44,759 nucleotides of DNA from JBKPIY01 sp046730475 (GCA_046730475.1 JBKPIY010000061.1:1-44759); one strand, 5' to 3'. Shown: positions 1 through 8,142, numbered from the stretch's first letter. Numbers and translations: made by a program. The notes: generated by a model not told the origin, from the letters alone.

Positions 1-63
1 GTGCTCGACACGGAGGACCTCCTCCGCGCCGCTCTTGGCCCCGTTGCCCTTCGCGTCAGCCAA
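1..63 (-). CDS. Sugar ABC transporter ATP-binding protein, N-terminal fragment
   Basis: Only the first 21 codons lie inside the window; the gene runs off the left edge. The frame reads MADAKGNGAKSGAEEVLRVEH from a TTG codon at 63-61, preceded by a GGAGGGG Shine-Dalgarno-like stretch, and it overlaps the last codons of the permease gene by 8 bases. The ending VLRVEH resembles the first beta strand of ABC ATPases just ahead of the Walker A loop. An ATPase is also what is missing from the binding protein-permease pair upstream. A GTG at 11-9 in the same frame region is a weaker alternative start. Identification rests on context plus six residues, so it is tentative. Confidence 0.55.
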   Translation of the reverse strand, partial: MADAKGNGAKSGAEEVLRVEH

Positions 64-1120
64 CTCCGGATCCCCTCCTCACCCTGCCGACGTAGACGTT
101 GGCGACCATCGCGATCAGGATCGCGAGGCCCTGGTAGAAGCTCAGGTAGTCGGCGTTGACGCTCTTCAGGATCAGCCCATCGCGGAGGATCCCGAGGAAC
201 AGGGCGCCGATCAGCGCTCCAACCACCGTCCCCGAGCCCCCGGCGAGCAGGGTGCCGCCGATCACCGCCGCCGAGATCCCGTCGAAGAGGATCTCTCCGG
301 CGCCCGCGGGGTCGGGCTGGACGGAGGTCGTCCGGGACGCCTCGAGGATGCCGACGATCCCGGCACAGGTGCTGCAGACGATGAAGTTGCGGATCAGCAC
401 AGCCTTCACCCTGATCCCGGCCTCGGCGGCACCCAGGCGGTTGCTGCCGACGGCGACCGTGTAGATCCCCCACCGGGTCCATACGAGGGCGATCTGGAGG
501 ATCGCCACCACCGCTAACGCCCAGATCAGCTCCGAGTAGATCCCGGCTCCGAAGATCTTCGAGAAGGTGGTCAGCCCCCCCGCGGCAGTCGTACCGGGCG
601 TCGTCACCGGTTGGGCGTGGGAGATGATCAGGGTCAGCCCCTCGAGGGCCAGCAGCATCCCCAGGGTGGTGATGAAGGAGTTCACGCCGATCACGGCGGT
701 CAGCCCCCCGTTCAGCAGCCCGACCACCATGCAGCAGAGCATCGCCAGGATCAGCGCCGGAACCAGCGCCACCCCGCCGTGGTTGATCTCGTAGAAGATG
801 AACGGGGCGAACAGGTAGACGGCCCCGATCGAGAGGTCGATCTCCCCGTTGATCATCAGGAAGACCTCGCCGGCGCCCAGGATCGCGATCGGCGCGAAGT
901 AGGGGAGCAGAGACTTGAAGTTGTCCGAGGTCGCGAACGTGTCCGTCGTCGCCGTGAAGTAGAGCGCGACAATGATCGTGATCACGATCACGCTTCCCTC
1001 GCGCAGGGTCAGGAAGCGCTTCGCCAACCCCAGAGCCCCCGAAGCGAGGGCCCGGCCCATCGACTGAACCGGGCCCCCGGGGGCTTGCGCGGGCGGAGCC
1101 TGTCTCGTCTCCACCGCCAT
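56..1120 (-). CDS. Sugar ABC transporter permease (RbsC/BPD_transp_2 family)
   Basis: This 354-residue integral membrane protein would form the channel of a carbohydrate ABC importer. After a short polar N-terminus (about 35 residues) it is a succession of hydrophobic segments. It carries family-typical stretches such as GAGEVFLMINGEIDLSIGAV (around residues 82-101) and AVIGGTLLAGGSGTVVGALI near the C-terminus, the hallmark of ribose/xylose/galactose-type permeases. The start lies 7 bases after the stop of the binding-protein gene, and the stop overlaps the putative ATPase start. It is transcribed downstream of galT and galK, so galactose or a galactoside is the likely substrate. The substrate is inferred from context only. 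Confidence 0.93.
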   Translation of the reverse strand: MAVETRQAPPAQAPGGPVQSMGRALASGALGLAKRFLTLREGSVIVITIIVALYFTATTDTFATSDNFKSLLPYFAPIAILGAGEVFLMINGEIDLSIGAVYLFAPFIFYEINHGGVALVPALILAMLCCMVVGLLNGGLTAVIGVNSFITTLGMLLALEGLTLIISHAQPVTTPGTTAAGGLTTFSKIFGAGIYSELIWALAVVAILQIALVWTRWGIYTVAVGSNRLGAAEAGIRVKAVLIRNFIVCSTCAGIVGILEASRTTSVQPDPAGAGEILFDGISAAVIGGTLLAGGSGTVVGALIGALFLGILRDGLILKSVNADYLSFYQGLAILIAMVANVYVGRVRRGSGVG

Positions 1121-1126
1121 CCGCTG

Positions 1127-2245
1127 TTAGCTGGCCTGGGTGACGCCGACCGCCGAGGAGCTGCCCTCGTAGCGGGAATTGGTCGTCACGTACGGCTGCA
1201 CCGTCGTCTGATCGAGGAACTTGAGGCCGGTGTTGATGTCGGCGATTCCCGTCAGCGTCTGGGAGGCCTTGTAGAGGTAGAGCTCCAGGACCGGCAGGAA
1301 GCCCTGCAGGTAGGGCTGCTGGTCGATCGTGAAGTCGATCTGGCCCTCGGAGAGCAGGGCGATCGTCGGCGGCAACAGGTCGTAGCCGCCTCCGTGCACC
1401 GTCCCCTTGACGTTGTTCTTCTTGATCGTCTGGGCCACGCCCTGAGTGCTACCCGCGTCGACGGCGAACATGCCCTTGACGTCCTTGTGGCCCTGGTAAT
1501 AGGCCTGGATCGTCGAGAGCTCTTTCGGAACCGCCGCCCCGGTCGCGACCGTGCTGGCCGTGATTGCCGGCGTCTTCTTGATCGTGTCCAGGGCGCCGTC
1601 GATCCGCGGCTGGATGTTGAGCGAGCCCGGCGTGGCGATGAACAGCGCCACCGGCCCCGACCCGACGAGGTCGACGATGTGGGTGCCCATCTCCTGACCG
1701 GACAGGAACAGATCCTGGCCGATGTAGGCGAGCCGGGGATTGGCCGGCGCGTCGGCGTTGTAGGAGACGACCGGGATGTCGGCGTCGAGCGCCTTCGAGA
1801 CGGGGTCGTTGAAGGCGCTGAGATCGACCAGGGAGACGGCGATCCCGTCGGCCTGGGCGGTGACCGCGCTGTTGACGGCGTCGACCATCTCCCGGACGTT
1901 GCTGCTCTGCGAGCCCGTCCACTGGTACGAGCAGCCCAGCAGGTTGCAGGCATCCTCTGCGCCGTACTTGGTGGGCACGAAGAACGGGTTCGTGGTCACG
2001 TGGTTGACGAACACGAACCGGTACGAGGGCTGCGAGCCGAACACCTTGGAGGCGTCCGCCGAGGCGGTGCCGCCGCCGCCGCCGCAGGCCTCGAGCAGGA
2101 ATGCGGCCATTCCCGCCGCGCCGCCGGTGAGCGCCGCGCGCCGGGTGAATTGCCGCCAGCTGAGCTCGGGCGTCTTCTCTCCCTGCTTGTCCTCAGCCCA
2201 CTCGAGGCGCTCGATCGCTTCGTGGACAGGATCGTGATCCGACAT
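1127..2245 (-). CDS. Sugar ABC transporter substrate-binding lipoprotein (PBP1 type)
   Basis: A 372-residue periplasmic-binding-protein-like lipoprotein that should capture a sugar outside the membrane and deliver it to the adjacent permease. I chose the ATG at 2245 because an AGGAGGAG Shine-Dalgarno lies 5-6 bases upstream; a longer reading to 2308 lacks such a site. The N-terminus has a twin-arginine-like FTRRAALTGG (RR at about 35-36), a hydrophobic stretch and a lipobox LLEAC with Cys about 54, followed by a glycine-rich linker. The mature part reads like the Peripla_BP_4 family (DAVNSAVTAQADGIAVSLVD; FAVDAGSTQGVAQTI). A 107-base gap separates it from galK upstream, so it may be read through from the gal genes or have its own promoter. 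Confidence 0.92.
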   Translation of the reverse strand: MSDHDPVHEAIERLEWAEDKQGEKTPELSWRQFTRRAALTGGAAGMAAFLLEACGGGGGTASADASKVFGSQPSYRFVFVNHVTTNPFFVPTKYGAEDACNLLGCSYQWTGSQSSNVREMVDAVNSAVTAQADGIAVSLVDLSAFNDPVSKALDADIPVVSYNADAPANPRLAYIGQDLFLSGQEMGTHIVDLVGSGPVALFIATPGSLNIQPRIDGALDTIKKTPAITASTVATGAAVPKELSTIQAYYQGHKDVKGMFAVDAGSTQGVAQTIKKNNVKGTVHGGGYDLLPPTIALLSEGQIDFTIDQQPYLQGFLPVLELYLYKASQTLTGIADINTGLKFLDQTTVQPYVTTNSRYEGSSSAVGVTQAS

Positions 2246-2352
2246 GGTCGCTCCTCCTATCTCTCCGCTCGCCCGGCGGCGTGTGCTCCGCCGCTCGAGT
2301 TCTCTCACACGCGACGAAGGACAAGCGCGGCCAGCGTGTATGTGGGTCGATA

Positions 2353-3459
2353 CTATCGGCTGGGGGTTGCCCGGGGGGCAGTACGCCGGCGGTGGGCGAG
2401 CAGATGGGCGCCCGGGCCGGGCCTGACCTCGAGGGCGGCGCCCGGAGGCCGGGCGCCGGGTGGCATCAGGCCGATCACGTGGCCCCCGAACCCGCCTCCC
2501 ACGATCCGGGCGCCTGCGGCGCCGGCGTCCCGGAGGGCGGCTACGGTCGCCTCGACCCGCTCGGTGGAGACCTCGTAGAGGTCGCGGAGGCTAGCGTGCG
2601 ATTGGTCGAGAAGGCGGCCGACCTCGGCGAGGTCGCGCCGGGCGAGCGCCGCGACCATCCGCTCGACCCTCCCGTTCTCCTCGATCACGTGCCGGGCGCG
2701 CTCGGCGAGCGGGGAGGGCAGGGTGGGGAGCATCGCTGCGTCCGCGTCGCGCAGGCTCGAGAGGCCGAGCGCCTTGCATGCCCTCGCACACTCGAGGCGT
2801 CGCTCGTTGTAGCCGGAATCGCCGTGGGCGTGACGCTCGCCGGAGTCGAGCGTGACCAGGCGCCACTCGTCCAGCTCCAGGCGGACGGTGTCGATTGCGA
2901 GCGTCCGGAAGTCGATTCGAATGGCGGCTCCGGTGCGCCCGAACAGGCTCGCGAGCTGGTCGAGCAGCCCGGTCTGGGCGCCGACCCAGCGGTTCTCGAC
3001 CCGGGAGCACAGTTGCGCCAGGGAACGGCGGTCGGGGGGCTCGCCGCCGCCGATCGCGACCAGGGCCAGGCACAGGGCCACCTCGAGGGCGGCCGAGGAG
3101 GAAAGCCCGGCCCCGCGCGGCACCGTGCCTGAGATCTCCAGGCGGGCGCCCGCGAGCTCCGCCCCGGATGCGGCGAGCTCCGCGGCCGTCCCGCGGACGA
3201 ACGCGCGCCACCCGCCCCGGGTGGGGGCCGGGTCGGCGAGCTCGAAGGCATCCTCCTCGCCGAGGTCCAGCGCGAGCGCCTCGATCCGCCGTCCGCGGGT
3301 CGCGGCCGCGGTCACCGTGACGCCCTCGGTGATCGCGAAGGGCAGCGCCAGCCCCTGGTTGTAGTCGGTGTGCTCGCCGATCAGGTTGACGCGCCCGGGC
3401 GCGAACGCCGCCGCCCGCTCGGGCGCCTGCCGCGGCGGCCTCCGGGGGGGATCGCTCAA
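2353..3459 (-). CDS. galK: Galactokinase
   Basis: Phosphorylates galactose to galactose-1-phosphate with ATP, the first step of the Leloir pathway, in the cytoplasm. The 368-residue product has the galactokinase signature PGRVNLIGEHTDYNQG (about residues 21-36), the GHMP ATP-binding motif PRGAGLSSSAALEVA, the LLDQLASLFG stretch containing the expected catalytic Asp, and a C-terminal GGGFGGHVIGL motif. The start is a TTG at 3459 whose TTGA overlaps the galT stop by 4 bases, so translation is probably coupled. The open frame continues far upstream through galT, but that part is an out-of-frame shadow. Length matches the family. The product of GalT directly upstream completes the pathway. Confidence 0.95.
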   Translation of the reverse strand: MSDPPRRPPRQAPERAAAFAPGRVNLIGEHTDYNQGLALPFAITEGVTVTAAATRGRRIEALALDLGEEDAFELADPAPTRGGWRAFVRGTAAELAASGAELAGARLEISGTVPRGAGLSSSAALEVALCLALVAIGGGEPPDRRSLAQLCSRVENRWVGAQTGLLDQLASLFGRTGAAIRIDFRTLAIDTVRLELDEWRLVTLDSGERHAHGDSGYNERRLECARACKALGLSSLRDADAAMLPTLPSPLAERARHVIEENGRVERMVAALARRDLAEVGRLLDQSHASLRDLYEVSTERVEATVAALRDAGAAGARIVGGGFGGHVIGLMPPGARPPGAALEVRPGPGAHLLAHRRRTAPRATPSR

Positions 3460-4367
3460 CTCGCCTCGGCGATCGCCCCGCGCAGCGCTGCCGCCGAGTC
3501 CTCGGGCATCGCGTCCATGATGAACGTCCCCGCTCCCTGCTCGGAGCCGGCCGCGAACTTGAGCTTGTCGCCGGTGCGAAGCGGCGGATAGAACTCGACG
3601 TGGAGGTGCCCGCCGCTGCCGCCGTCGGTCGGGGCCTGGTGGAGCACCATCACGTAGGGGAACGGGCGCTCGAAGAGGGCGTCGAAGCCCAGGGTCACCG
3701 CCTGGAGGGCGGCCGCGAGGTCGGCGAGCTCGCCGCCGGTACAGGCGGAAAGGCTCGGCCGGTGCTCGCGCAGCGCCACGTGGACCTCGTAGGGCCAGCG
3801 GGCGGCGTACGGGACGTAGGCGGCGACGCTCTCTCGCTCGTGCACGACCCGAGCCCCCTCGCCCAATTCCCGGTCGAGGAGGGCGCAGATCGCGCACCCC
3901 CCGAGGCGCGCATCGGCCGCCAGCTCGAGCGCCGGCACCGGGGGGAGGAAGGGGAAGCCGTAGATCTGCCCGTGGGGATGGTGGAGGGTGGTTCCGACCT
4001 CGACCCCGCGGTTCTCGAAGATCAGCACGTACTCGACGTCGGGCCGCGCCCCGAGCTCCTCGTAGCGATGGCGCCAGACCCACATCAGCGCCTCGGCGCG
4101 GTCGCGGCCCAACCGGCCGAACGACCCATGGTGCTGGTCGGTGTAGACGACCACCTCGGAGGCGCCCCGGGGCCGCTCGAATGAGGGGAAGCGATTGTCG
4201 AACACGGCGATCTCGAAGCTGGGAAACGGGATCTCGGTCGGGGGGTGGCCCGGACGGGTGGGGCACAGCGGGCAAAGGCCCTCCGTCGGCAGGAACGTCC
4301 GGTCCTGGCGGTGGATCGCGTAGGCCACCTCCTCGCCGCGAAGCTCGTTGAACCGGAGCTCGCTCAC
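3456..4367 (-). CDS. galT: Galactose-1-phosphate uridylyltransferase
   Basis: Exchanges UMP between UDP-glucose and galactose-1-phosphate, the second Leloir step. The 303-residue protein has an N-terminal zinc-type CPLC pair (GLCPLCPTRPGH), the conserved FDNRFPSF region, and the HHPHGQIYG active-site motif carrying the nucleophilic histidine, followed by a GGHLHVEFYPP region. The start is GTG at 4367, embedded in a GTGA overlap with the preceding small gene; the stop overlaps galK by 4 bases. Length is slightly short for the family (about 330-350), as is common in actinobacteria. No galE or galM is in the window. Confidence 0.95.
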   Translation of the reverse strand: MSELRFNELRGEEVAYAIHRQDRTFLPTEGLCPLCPTRPGHPPTEIPFPSFEIAVFDNRFPSFERPRGASEVVVYTDQHHGSFGRLGRDRAEALMWVWRHRYEELGARPDVEYVLIFENRGVEVGTTLHHPHGQIYGFPFLPPVPALELAADARLGGCAICALLDRELGEGARVVHERESVAAYVPYAARWPYEVHVALREHRPSLSACTGGELADLAAALQAVTLGFDALFERPFPYVMVLHQAPTDGGSGGHLHVEFYPPLRTGDKLKFAAGSEQGAGTFIMDAMPEDSAAALRGAIAEAS

Positions 4368-4528
4368 CCCTCGCTCCCCTCCCGGTCGTCGTCCCGCTCG
4401 TACAGGATGAGGGCGCGGCCGTCCTCCTTGGTGAGGCGGCGAACCAGCAGGGGCCCGAAGCGCTCCGGCTCGTCCTCGGAGCCGGCGCCGCTCCGTTCCT
4501 CAGCGGGGGGCGGCTCGCCGGGCGACAT
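4364..4528 (-). CDS. Small conserved-looking protein at the head of the gal operon
   Basis: A 54-residue acidic protein translationally coupled to galT (GTGA overlap at 4367-4364). The core PLLVRRLTKEDGRALILYER looks like a genuine folded strand-helix element rather than a random frame, while the first 20 residues are Pro/Glu/Gly-rich. There is no Shine-Dalgarno before the ATG at 4528. Instead a TATACC sequence sits 7 bases upstream, suggesting a leaderless transcript. I do not recognise a function. Its place suggests it begins the galT-galK transcript, and an analogous small protein ahead of galT in related genomes would confirm that it is real. Confidence 0.6.
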   Translation of the reverse strand: MSPGEPPPAEERSGAGSEDEPERFGPLLVRRLTKEDGRALILYERDDDREGSEG

Positions 4529-4535
4529 GCCGGGA

Positions 4536-4541
4536 GGTATA
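4536..4541 (-). promoter_or_regulatory. Putative -10 box (TATACC) for a leaderless gal transcript
   Basis: Read on the minus strand, TATACC lies 7 bases before the ATG of the small gene at 4528, which would place transcription initiation at or within a base of the start codon. No convincing -35 hexamer is seen 16-18 bases further upstream. Confidence 0.35.
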
Positions 4542-4626
4542 CCGGCCCTCGGGATCTGGCTCGAGCTCTCGCGCTCGGGATGGTCGGAGAAGAGAGGCGA
4601 TGCGGGGCTCGGTTCCCGGGGCGCGG

Positions 4627-5373
4627 CTACCCCGAGCCGGCGATCGACCTGGTCACGAGCTGAGCGGGGGTGAGGCCCGCCAGGCGGACCGCCTCGCGGG
4701 TGGGGTGGGCCTGGTCGGCGTAGCCGAGCTCGGCCGCGACTCGGGCGAGGCCGAGGCGTCCGCGGGCGATCGTGGGTGCGATCGAGAGGAAGCGCTGCAG
4801 CCGAAGCACCCGGTCGAGCGTCTTCGGGCCGTAGCCGACGTCGGTCTCGAACCGCCGCCGAAGCCGGCGCTCGCTGGTCGCGAGGGCCCGGGATAGCGCC
4901 CCGACCCGGATCCCGGGCCGGCCCAGCGAGCGGGTTGCGGCGAGCACCAGGGGGTCCGGCTCGCGGGCGCCGCGGAGGCGGGCGAGCAGCGCCTGCTCGA
5001 GGAGGCGGCGACGGAGCCGGCCGCCGGCGGCATCGCCGATCCGCTCTCTCAACTCGGCGCCGGCCCGCCCCCACAGATCGGCGATCGGCACGCGGGCGTC
5101 GCGGAGCTCGCTGGCGGCCAGACCGAGAGCCGGCCCGGCGACCCCGGGCCGAAGCCGAAGACCGACGACCGTCTCCCCGGGCTCGAGGGGGCTGCTGAAG
5201 TAGGCGCGGTCGGGCCCGGCGACGAGCAGCGCGCTGCCCCGCCAGAGCAGATCGACGCAGCCGTCCGGCAGGACCCGGGCCGCCGCCACGCCCTCCGGGG
5301 GGACCGAGCGTTCCCAGGTGCAGACGACGAGCTCGGACAGCTCCGGCGGGGAAGGGAACTCGGTGTAGGCCAT
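4627..5373 (-). CDS. AraC-family transcriptional regulator (DUF6597-type N-terminus)
   Basis: A 248-residue putative DNA-binding regulator. The N-terminal half starts MAYTEFPSPPELSELVVCTW and contains VLPDGCVDLLW, which is characteristic of the DUF6597 domain that often precedes AraC helix-turn-helix domains. The C-terminal part (about 160-240) contains SRALATSERRLRRRFETDVG and RVAAELGYADQAHPTREAVR, matching the two HTH segments of HTH_18. I chose the ATG at 5373, because upstream extension would run into the divergent VOC gene's promoter. It is divergent from a glyoxalase-fold gene (5465) across 91 bases, a pairing that suggests it regulates that gene. A role in the gal genes 100 bases downstream is possible but unsupported. 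Confidence 0.85.
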   Translation of the reverse strand: MAYTEFPSPPELSELVVCTWERSVPPEGVAAARVLPDGCVDLLWRGSALLVAGPDRAYFSSPLEPGETVVGLRLRPGVAGPALGLAASELRDARVPIADLWGRAGAELRERIGDAAGGRLRRRLLEQALLARLRGAREPDPLVLAATRSLGRPGIRVGALSRALATSERRLRRRFETDVGYGPKTLDRVLRLQRFLSIAPTIARGRLGLARVAAELGYADQAHPTREAVRLAGLTPAQLVTRSIAGSG

Positions 5374-5464
5374 CGCGCCGGGGACCTTACCCTTGTCCGA
5401 AAAGTTCAAGCCGGGGCGGTGGGCGGCGGGTACGGTCGGGGCGATCGGACGAAAGGAGATCGAG

Positions 5465-5884
5465 ATGGAGCAGCGATTGAGCCTCGTCACGCTGGGGGTC
5501 CGGGACCTGGGCCGGGCCCGCGCCTTCTACGAGGCCCTCGGCTGGACCACCGGGGCCGAGCCGGGCGACAGCGTCGCCTTCTTCCAGGCCCCGGGGATGA
5601 TCATCGCTCTCTGGGACCGCGCCACCCTCGCCGAGGACTCGTGCGTCGAGGACGGCGGCGGCTGGGGGGGCGTCACCCTCGCCTACAACGCCCGCTCCCG
5701 GGAGGAGGTCGACGCCGCCTTCGAGGAGGCGAGGGAGGCCGGCGCCACCATCGGACGCGAGCCCGATGAGAGGTTCTGGGGCGGATACTCGGGGGTCTTC
5801 ATCGACCCCGAGGGCCATCCCTGGGAGGTCGCCCACAATCCTCGCTGGACCGTCCGCGACGACGGCTCTACCGCGCTCGGCTGA
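5465..5884 (+). CDS. VOC-family (glyoxalase/bleomycin-resistance fold) protein
   Basis: A 139-residue single-polypeptide VOC protein. It opens with LSLVTLGVRDLGRARAFYEA, the typical first beta-alpha unit, and contains SVAFFQAPGMIIALWDR and a closing FIDPEGHPWEVAHNP, where the Glu of the last strand is a usual metal ligand. The start ATG at 5465 has AAAGGAG 6-7 bases upstream; the frame is open further but without a better site. VOC members include metal-dependent lyases, isomerases, dioxygenases and binding proteins, so the exact reaction cannot be assigned. Divergent from the AraC-type regulator, which may control it in response to its ligand. Confidence 0.88.
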   Translation: MEQRLSLVTLGVRDLGRARAFYEALGWTTGAEPGDSVAFFQAPGMIIALWDRATLAEDSCVEDGGGWGGVTLAYNARSREEVDAAFEEAREAGATIGREPDERFWGGYSGVFIDPEGHPWEVAHNPRWTVRDDGSTALG

Positions 5885-5896
5885 CGGGCTGCGGAG

Positions 5897-7423
5897 CTAT
5901 CCGCCGATCCGGCGAAGCTCGTAGGAGCCGTGCGCGCAGGCGGCGGTGAGCCAGCCGCCCGCCACCCGTCGGGTTCGAATCGGGCTCAGATGTCGGCCCT
6001 CGAACCGGGGCGGGTCCCCCGGGCCCCGCGGCGTCCAGGCCGCCAACTTGCAGCTGCCGCGCCGGCTTCGGTCAGAGCCGGTGACCCTGAACGCGCCGGT
6101 GGCGGGATCGCTGATGAGCTTGGTGATCCGGCCGGGCGCGGCGCGGACGTAGCTGCGGCTGAGGACGCGGCGAGTGGTAGGCGGGATCCCGAGCGGCCGG
6201 TCGTGGGGGCAGGCGTAGCGGACGAGACCGTTGGCGATCGGCGCCCCCGCCGAGCCCGGGTTGCCGAACACGTGCGGGTCCCCGCACCGCTGCCGCCACT
6301 CCCACCAGGCGTCGCCGACGAGGGCGGTGTCCTCATGCTCGGCGAAGTCGATGATGTCCGCGTAGTCGTCGGTCGCGTCGCCGCTGTACCAGCCCCACTC
6401 CCCGATCCAGAAGGGGGCGCGATAGCGGTGGGCCGCCGCCTCCGCCGCCGTGAACTCCTGGTCGGCCGAGAGCGGAGAGAAAGTGCCGGGATAGAGGTGG
6501 GGCGAGAAGACGATGTCGCGATCGGTGGTGAAGCCGGGCGGGGGCGCCCTGTCGGGCGAGGCCGTGACGTCGTAGATTACGTCGGGCTCGAAGAACACGA
6601 TGTGGCGCCGACCGCCGCCCCGCTTTCGCTCCGCCCGGCGGATCGCAGTGATCGCGCGGGCGTAGAACGCCCCGATCGCCTCCGAGGCGGCGGGCTCGGG
6701 CGGGCTCCCCGGATGCGGCTCGTTCAGCAGGTCGTAGCCGGCGATCGCCGGGTAGGGCGCGTAGCGGCGCGCCAGCGCGGCCCAGACGTGGACGAGGTGG
6801 CTCTGGATCCCGTCCCGGTTGGCGTAGAAGTTGTCGAAGGCCCGGGTGACCGCGGGCGAGAGCTCCCGGAAGGTGTTATGGCAGGTCGACATGCCGTCGA
6901 AGAAGGTCGCCCACCGTGGCGCGCCGTCCCATCCGATCGAGGGGGTGAGACCTGCCGGGCAAATCGCCCCCGGCGGGGTGGCCACCTCCTTGCCCCAGGC
7001 GTCCTGGTGCATGTCGAGGATCAGGTAGATGCCGCGCCGCCGGGCGAAGCGCACGGCGGCGTCTATCCGCTCCAGGTAGCGCCGGTTGAGCTTTCCCCGC
7101 CGCGGCTCGAGCTTCGACCAGGAGAGGACCAGCCGCACCACGTTGAACCCGAGCTTCTGGATTCGGGCGAAATCGCGCCGACGCAAGGGGAAGACGGGAG
7201 GCCGGTCCGGCTTCACGCGGTAGTAGTCGCCGAGCTGGTTGACGGCGACGCCCCGCAGCAGGACCTGCCTCCCTGCGGAGTCGACGATCGCGGGCTGCCT
7301 GCCGCCGCTCGCCTGGAGGGGGCGCAGGTGGGCGGCGGCGGTGCCGAAGCCGCCGAGGAGAACGAGCGCGAGGCTCGAGGCCAGCGCGACTTGCGCTATC
7401 CGTCGGCGACTCCCAAGGTTCAC
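5897..7423 (-). CDS. Secreted glycoside hydrolase family 5 (endoglycoceramidase-like)
   Basis: A 508-residue exported glycosidase. It starts with GTG at 7423, has a basic N-terminus and a hydrophobic signal segment (about residues 9-31) ending near AAA. The TIM barrel shows LRGVAVNQLGDYY, FNVVRLVLSW, LILDMHQDAW, the acid/base motif YDLLNEPHPG (Glu about 235) and the nucleophile motif WIGEWGW (Glu about 342). A long C-terminal part (about 400-508) looks like the beta-sandwich of endoglycosylceramidase-type GH5 enzymes. Its natural substrate is uncertain: glycolipid, or another beta-glycoside. It stands alone, convergent with the VOC gene, and is separated by only 18 bases from a small plus-strand ORF. 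Confidence 0.9.
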   Translation of the reverse strand: MNLGSRRRIAQVALASSLALVLLGGFGTAAAHLRPLQASGGRQPAIVDSAGRQVLLRGVAVNQLGDYYRVKPDRPPVFPLRRRDFARIQKLGFNVVRLVLSWSKLEPRRGKLNRRYLERIDAAVRFARRRGIYLILDMHQDAWGKEVATPPGAICPAGLTPSIGWDGAPRWATFFDGMSTCHNTFRELSPAVTRAFDNFYANRDGIQSHLVHVWAALARRYAPYPAIAGYDLLNEPHPGSPPEPAASEAIGAFYARAITAIRRAERKRGGGRRHIVFFEPDVIYDVTASPDRAPPPGFTTDRDIVFSPHLYPGTFSPLSADQEFTAAEAAAHRYRAPFWIGEWGWYSGDATDDYADIIDFAEHEDTALVGDAWWEWRQRCGDPHVFGNPGSAGAPIANGLVRYACPHDRPLGIPPTTRRVLSRSYVRAAPGRITKLISDPATGAFRVTGSDRSRRGSCKLAAWTPRGPGDPPRFEGRHLSPIRTRRVAGGWLTAACAHGSYELRRIGG

Positions 7424-7441
7424 TGTGACGGCTTAATCCCC

Positions 7442-7597
7442 ATGGTCCTGGCGGTGGAAGGTGACGACAGCGTATTCGAAGCCCTCGCGGACCCGGCCCT
7501 GTGGAGCCCAGCGGACGAGCTGTTCAGGCTGACGAGCAGGCTCGACCTGTGGAACCCGCCGCGCCCGCACGCCGCCGCAGACGGTTCCGCGGCGTAG
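7442..7597 (+). CDS. Possible small hypothetical protein upstream of the cupin gene
   Basis: A 51-codon frame from ATG at 7442 to TAG at 7597, ending 13 bases before the cupin start. The sequence (beginning MVLAVEGDDSVFEALADPAL) has strongly G/C-biased third codon positions like its neighbours, and it is acidic then proline-rich. There is no Shine-Dalgarno. Its last codons fall in a 7-bp inverted repeat (7569-7575 with 7589-7595). I do not recognise it; it could equally be untranslated leader between the divergent GH5 and cupin genes. Confidence 0.3.
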   Translation: MVLAVEGDDSVFEALADPALWSPADELFRLTSRLDLWNPPRPHAAADGSAA

Positions 7598-7610
7598 CCT
7601 TGGCCGGGCA

Positions 7611-8111
7611 ATGAAGCCGGAGACCCATCTGTTCGAGGACGACGGTGCGTTCCCGAACTCGTCGCTGCCGGTGCTCGTGTACCGCGACGTCGAGGGGGCT
7701 CACGATCCGGCCGCATGCGAGCACCTGTTCGCCGGTCACCGGTGGCTGGGCGCCTGGCGGGACGGAATCTTCAGCTTTCACCACTTCCACTCGACCGCCC
7801 ATGAGGTGCTCGGGATCGTCGCCGGATCCGCATCGATCGCGCTGGGAGGGCCGAGCGGGCGTTCCTTCGAGGTGCGCGAGGGCGACGTGCTCGTCCTCCC
7901 CGCCGGGACCGGCCATTGCAACGGCGGATCGAGCGGCGACCTCCTGGTCGTCGGCGCCTACCCGGATGGGATGGAGTGGGACCTCCGCCGCGGCGATCCG
8001 GCGGAACATGACGAGGCGCTGGCCAAAATTCGTGGCGTCTCCCTCCCGAGCGCCGATCCCGTCCACGGTCCCGACGGTCCTCTTGGCGAGCTGTGGGGCA
8101 GGGCCGGCTGA
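7611..8111 (+). CDS. YjlB-type cupin protein
   Basis: A 166-residue single-domain cupin. The first cupin motif is seen in FSFHHFHSTAHEVLGIVAG, with His/His/Glu positions as metal ligands, and the second in REGDVLVLPAGTGHCNGG, ending in a conserved His. The later VVGAYPDGMEWDLRRGD stretch matches the YjlB/COG4297 group of unknown function. It is followed after 31 bases by an amidase gene in the same direction, so a shared role in a small catabolic unit is possible. The enzymatic activity is not known for this group. Confidence 0.85.
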   Translation: MKPETHLFEDDGAFPNSSLPVLVYRDVEGAHDPAACEHLFAGHRWLGAWRDGIFSFHHFHSTAHEVLGIVAGSASIALGGPSGRSFEVREGDVLVLPAGTGHCNGGSSGDLLVVGAYPDGMEWDLRRGDPAEHDEALAKIRGVSLPSADPVHGPDGPLGELWGRAG

Positions 8112-8142
8112 GGTCAGCGTCGCTCCGTTCTAGAGTCGCCGT

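Noticed and set aside
611..2578. A 655-codon plus-strand open frame
   Set aside because: Antisense to the ABC permease and binding-protein genes, which have clear family motifs; the frame itself is rich in Arg, Asp and Val, without recognisable domains.
5930..7597. A 555-codon plus-strand open frame over the GH5 gene
   Set aside because: Antisense shadow of a protein with both GH5 catalytic motifs; only its last 51 codons, outside the GH5 gene, were kept as a possible small ORF.
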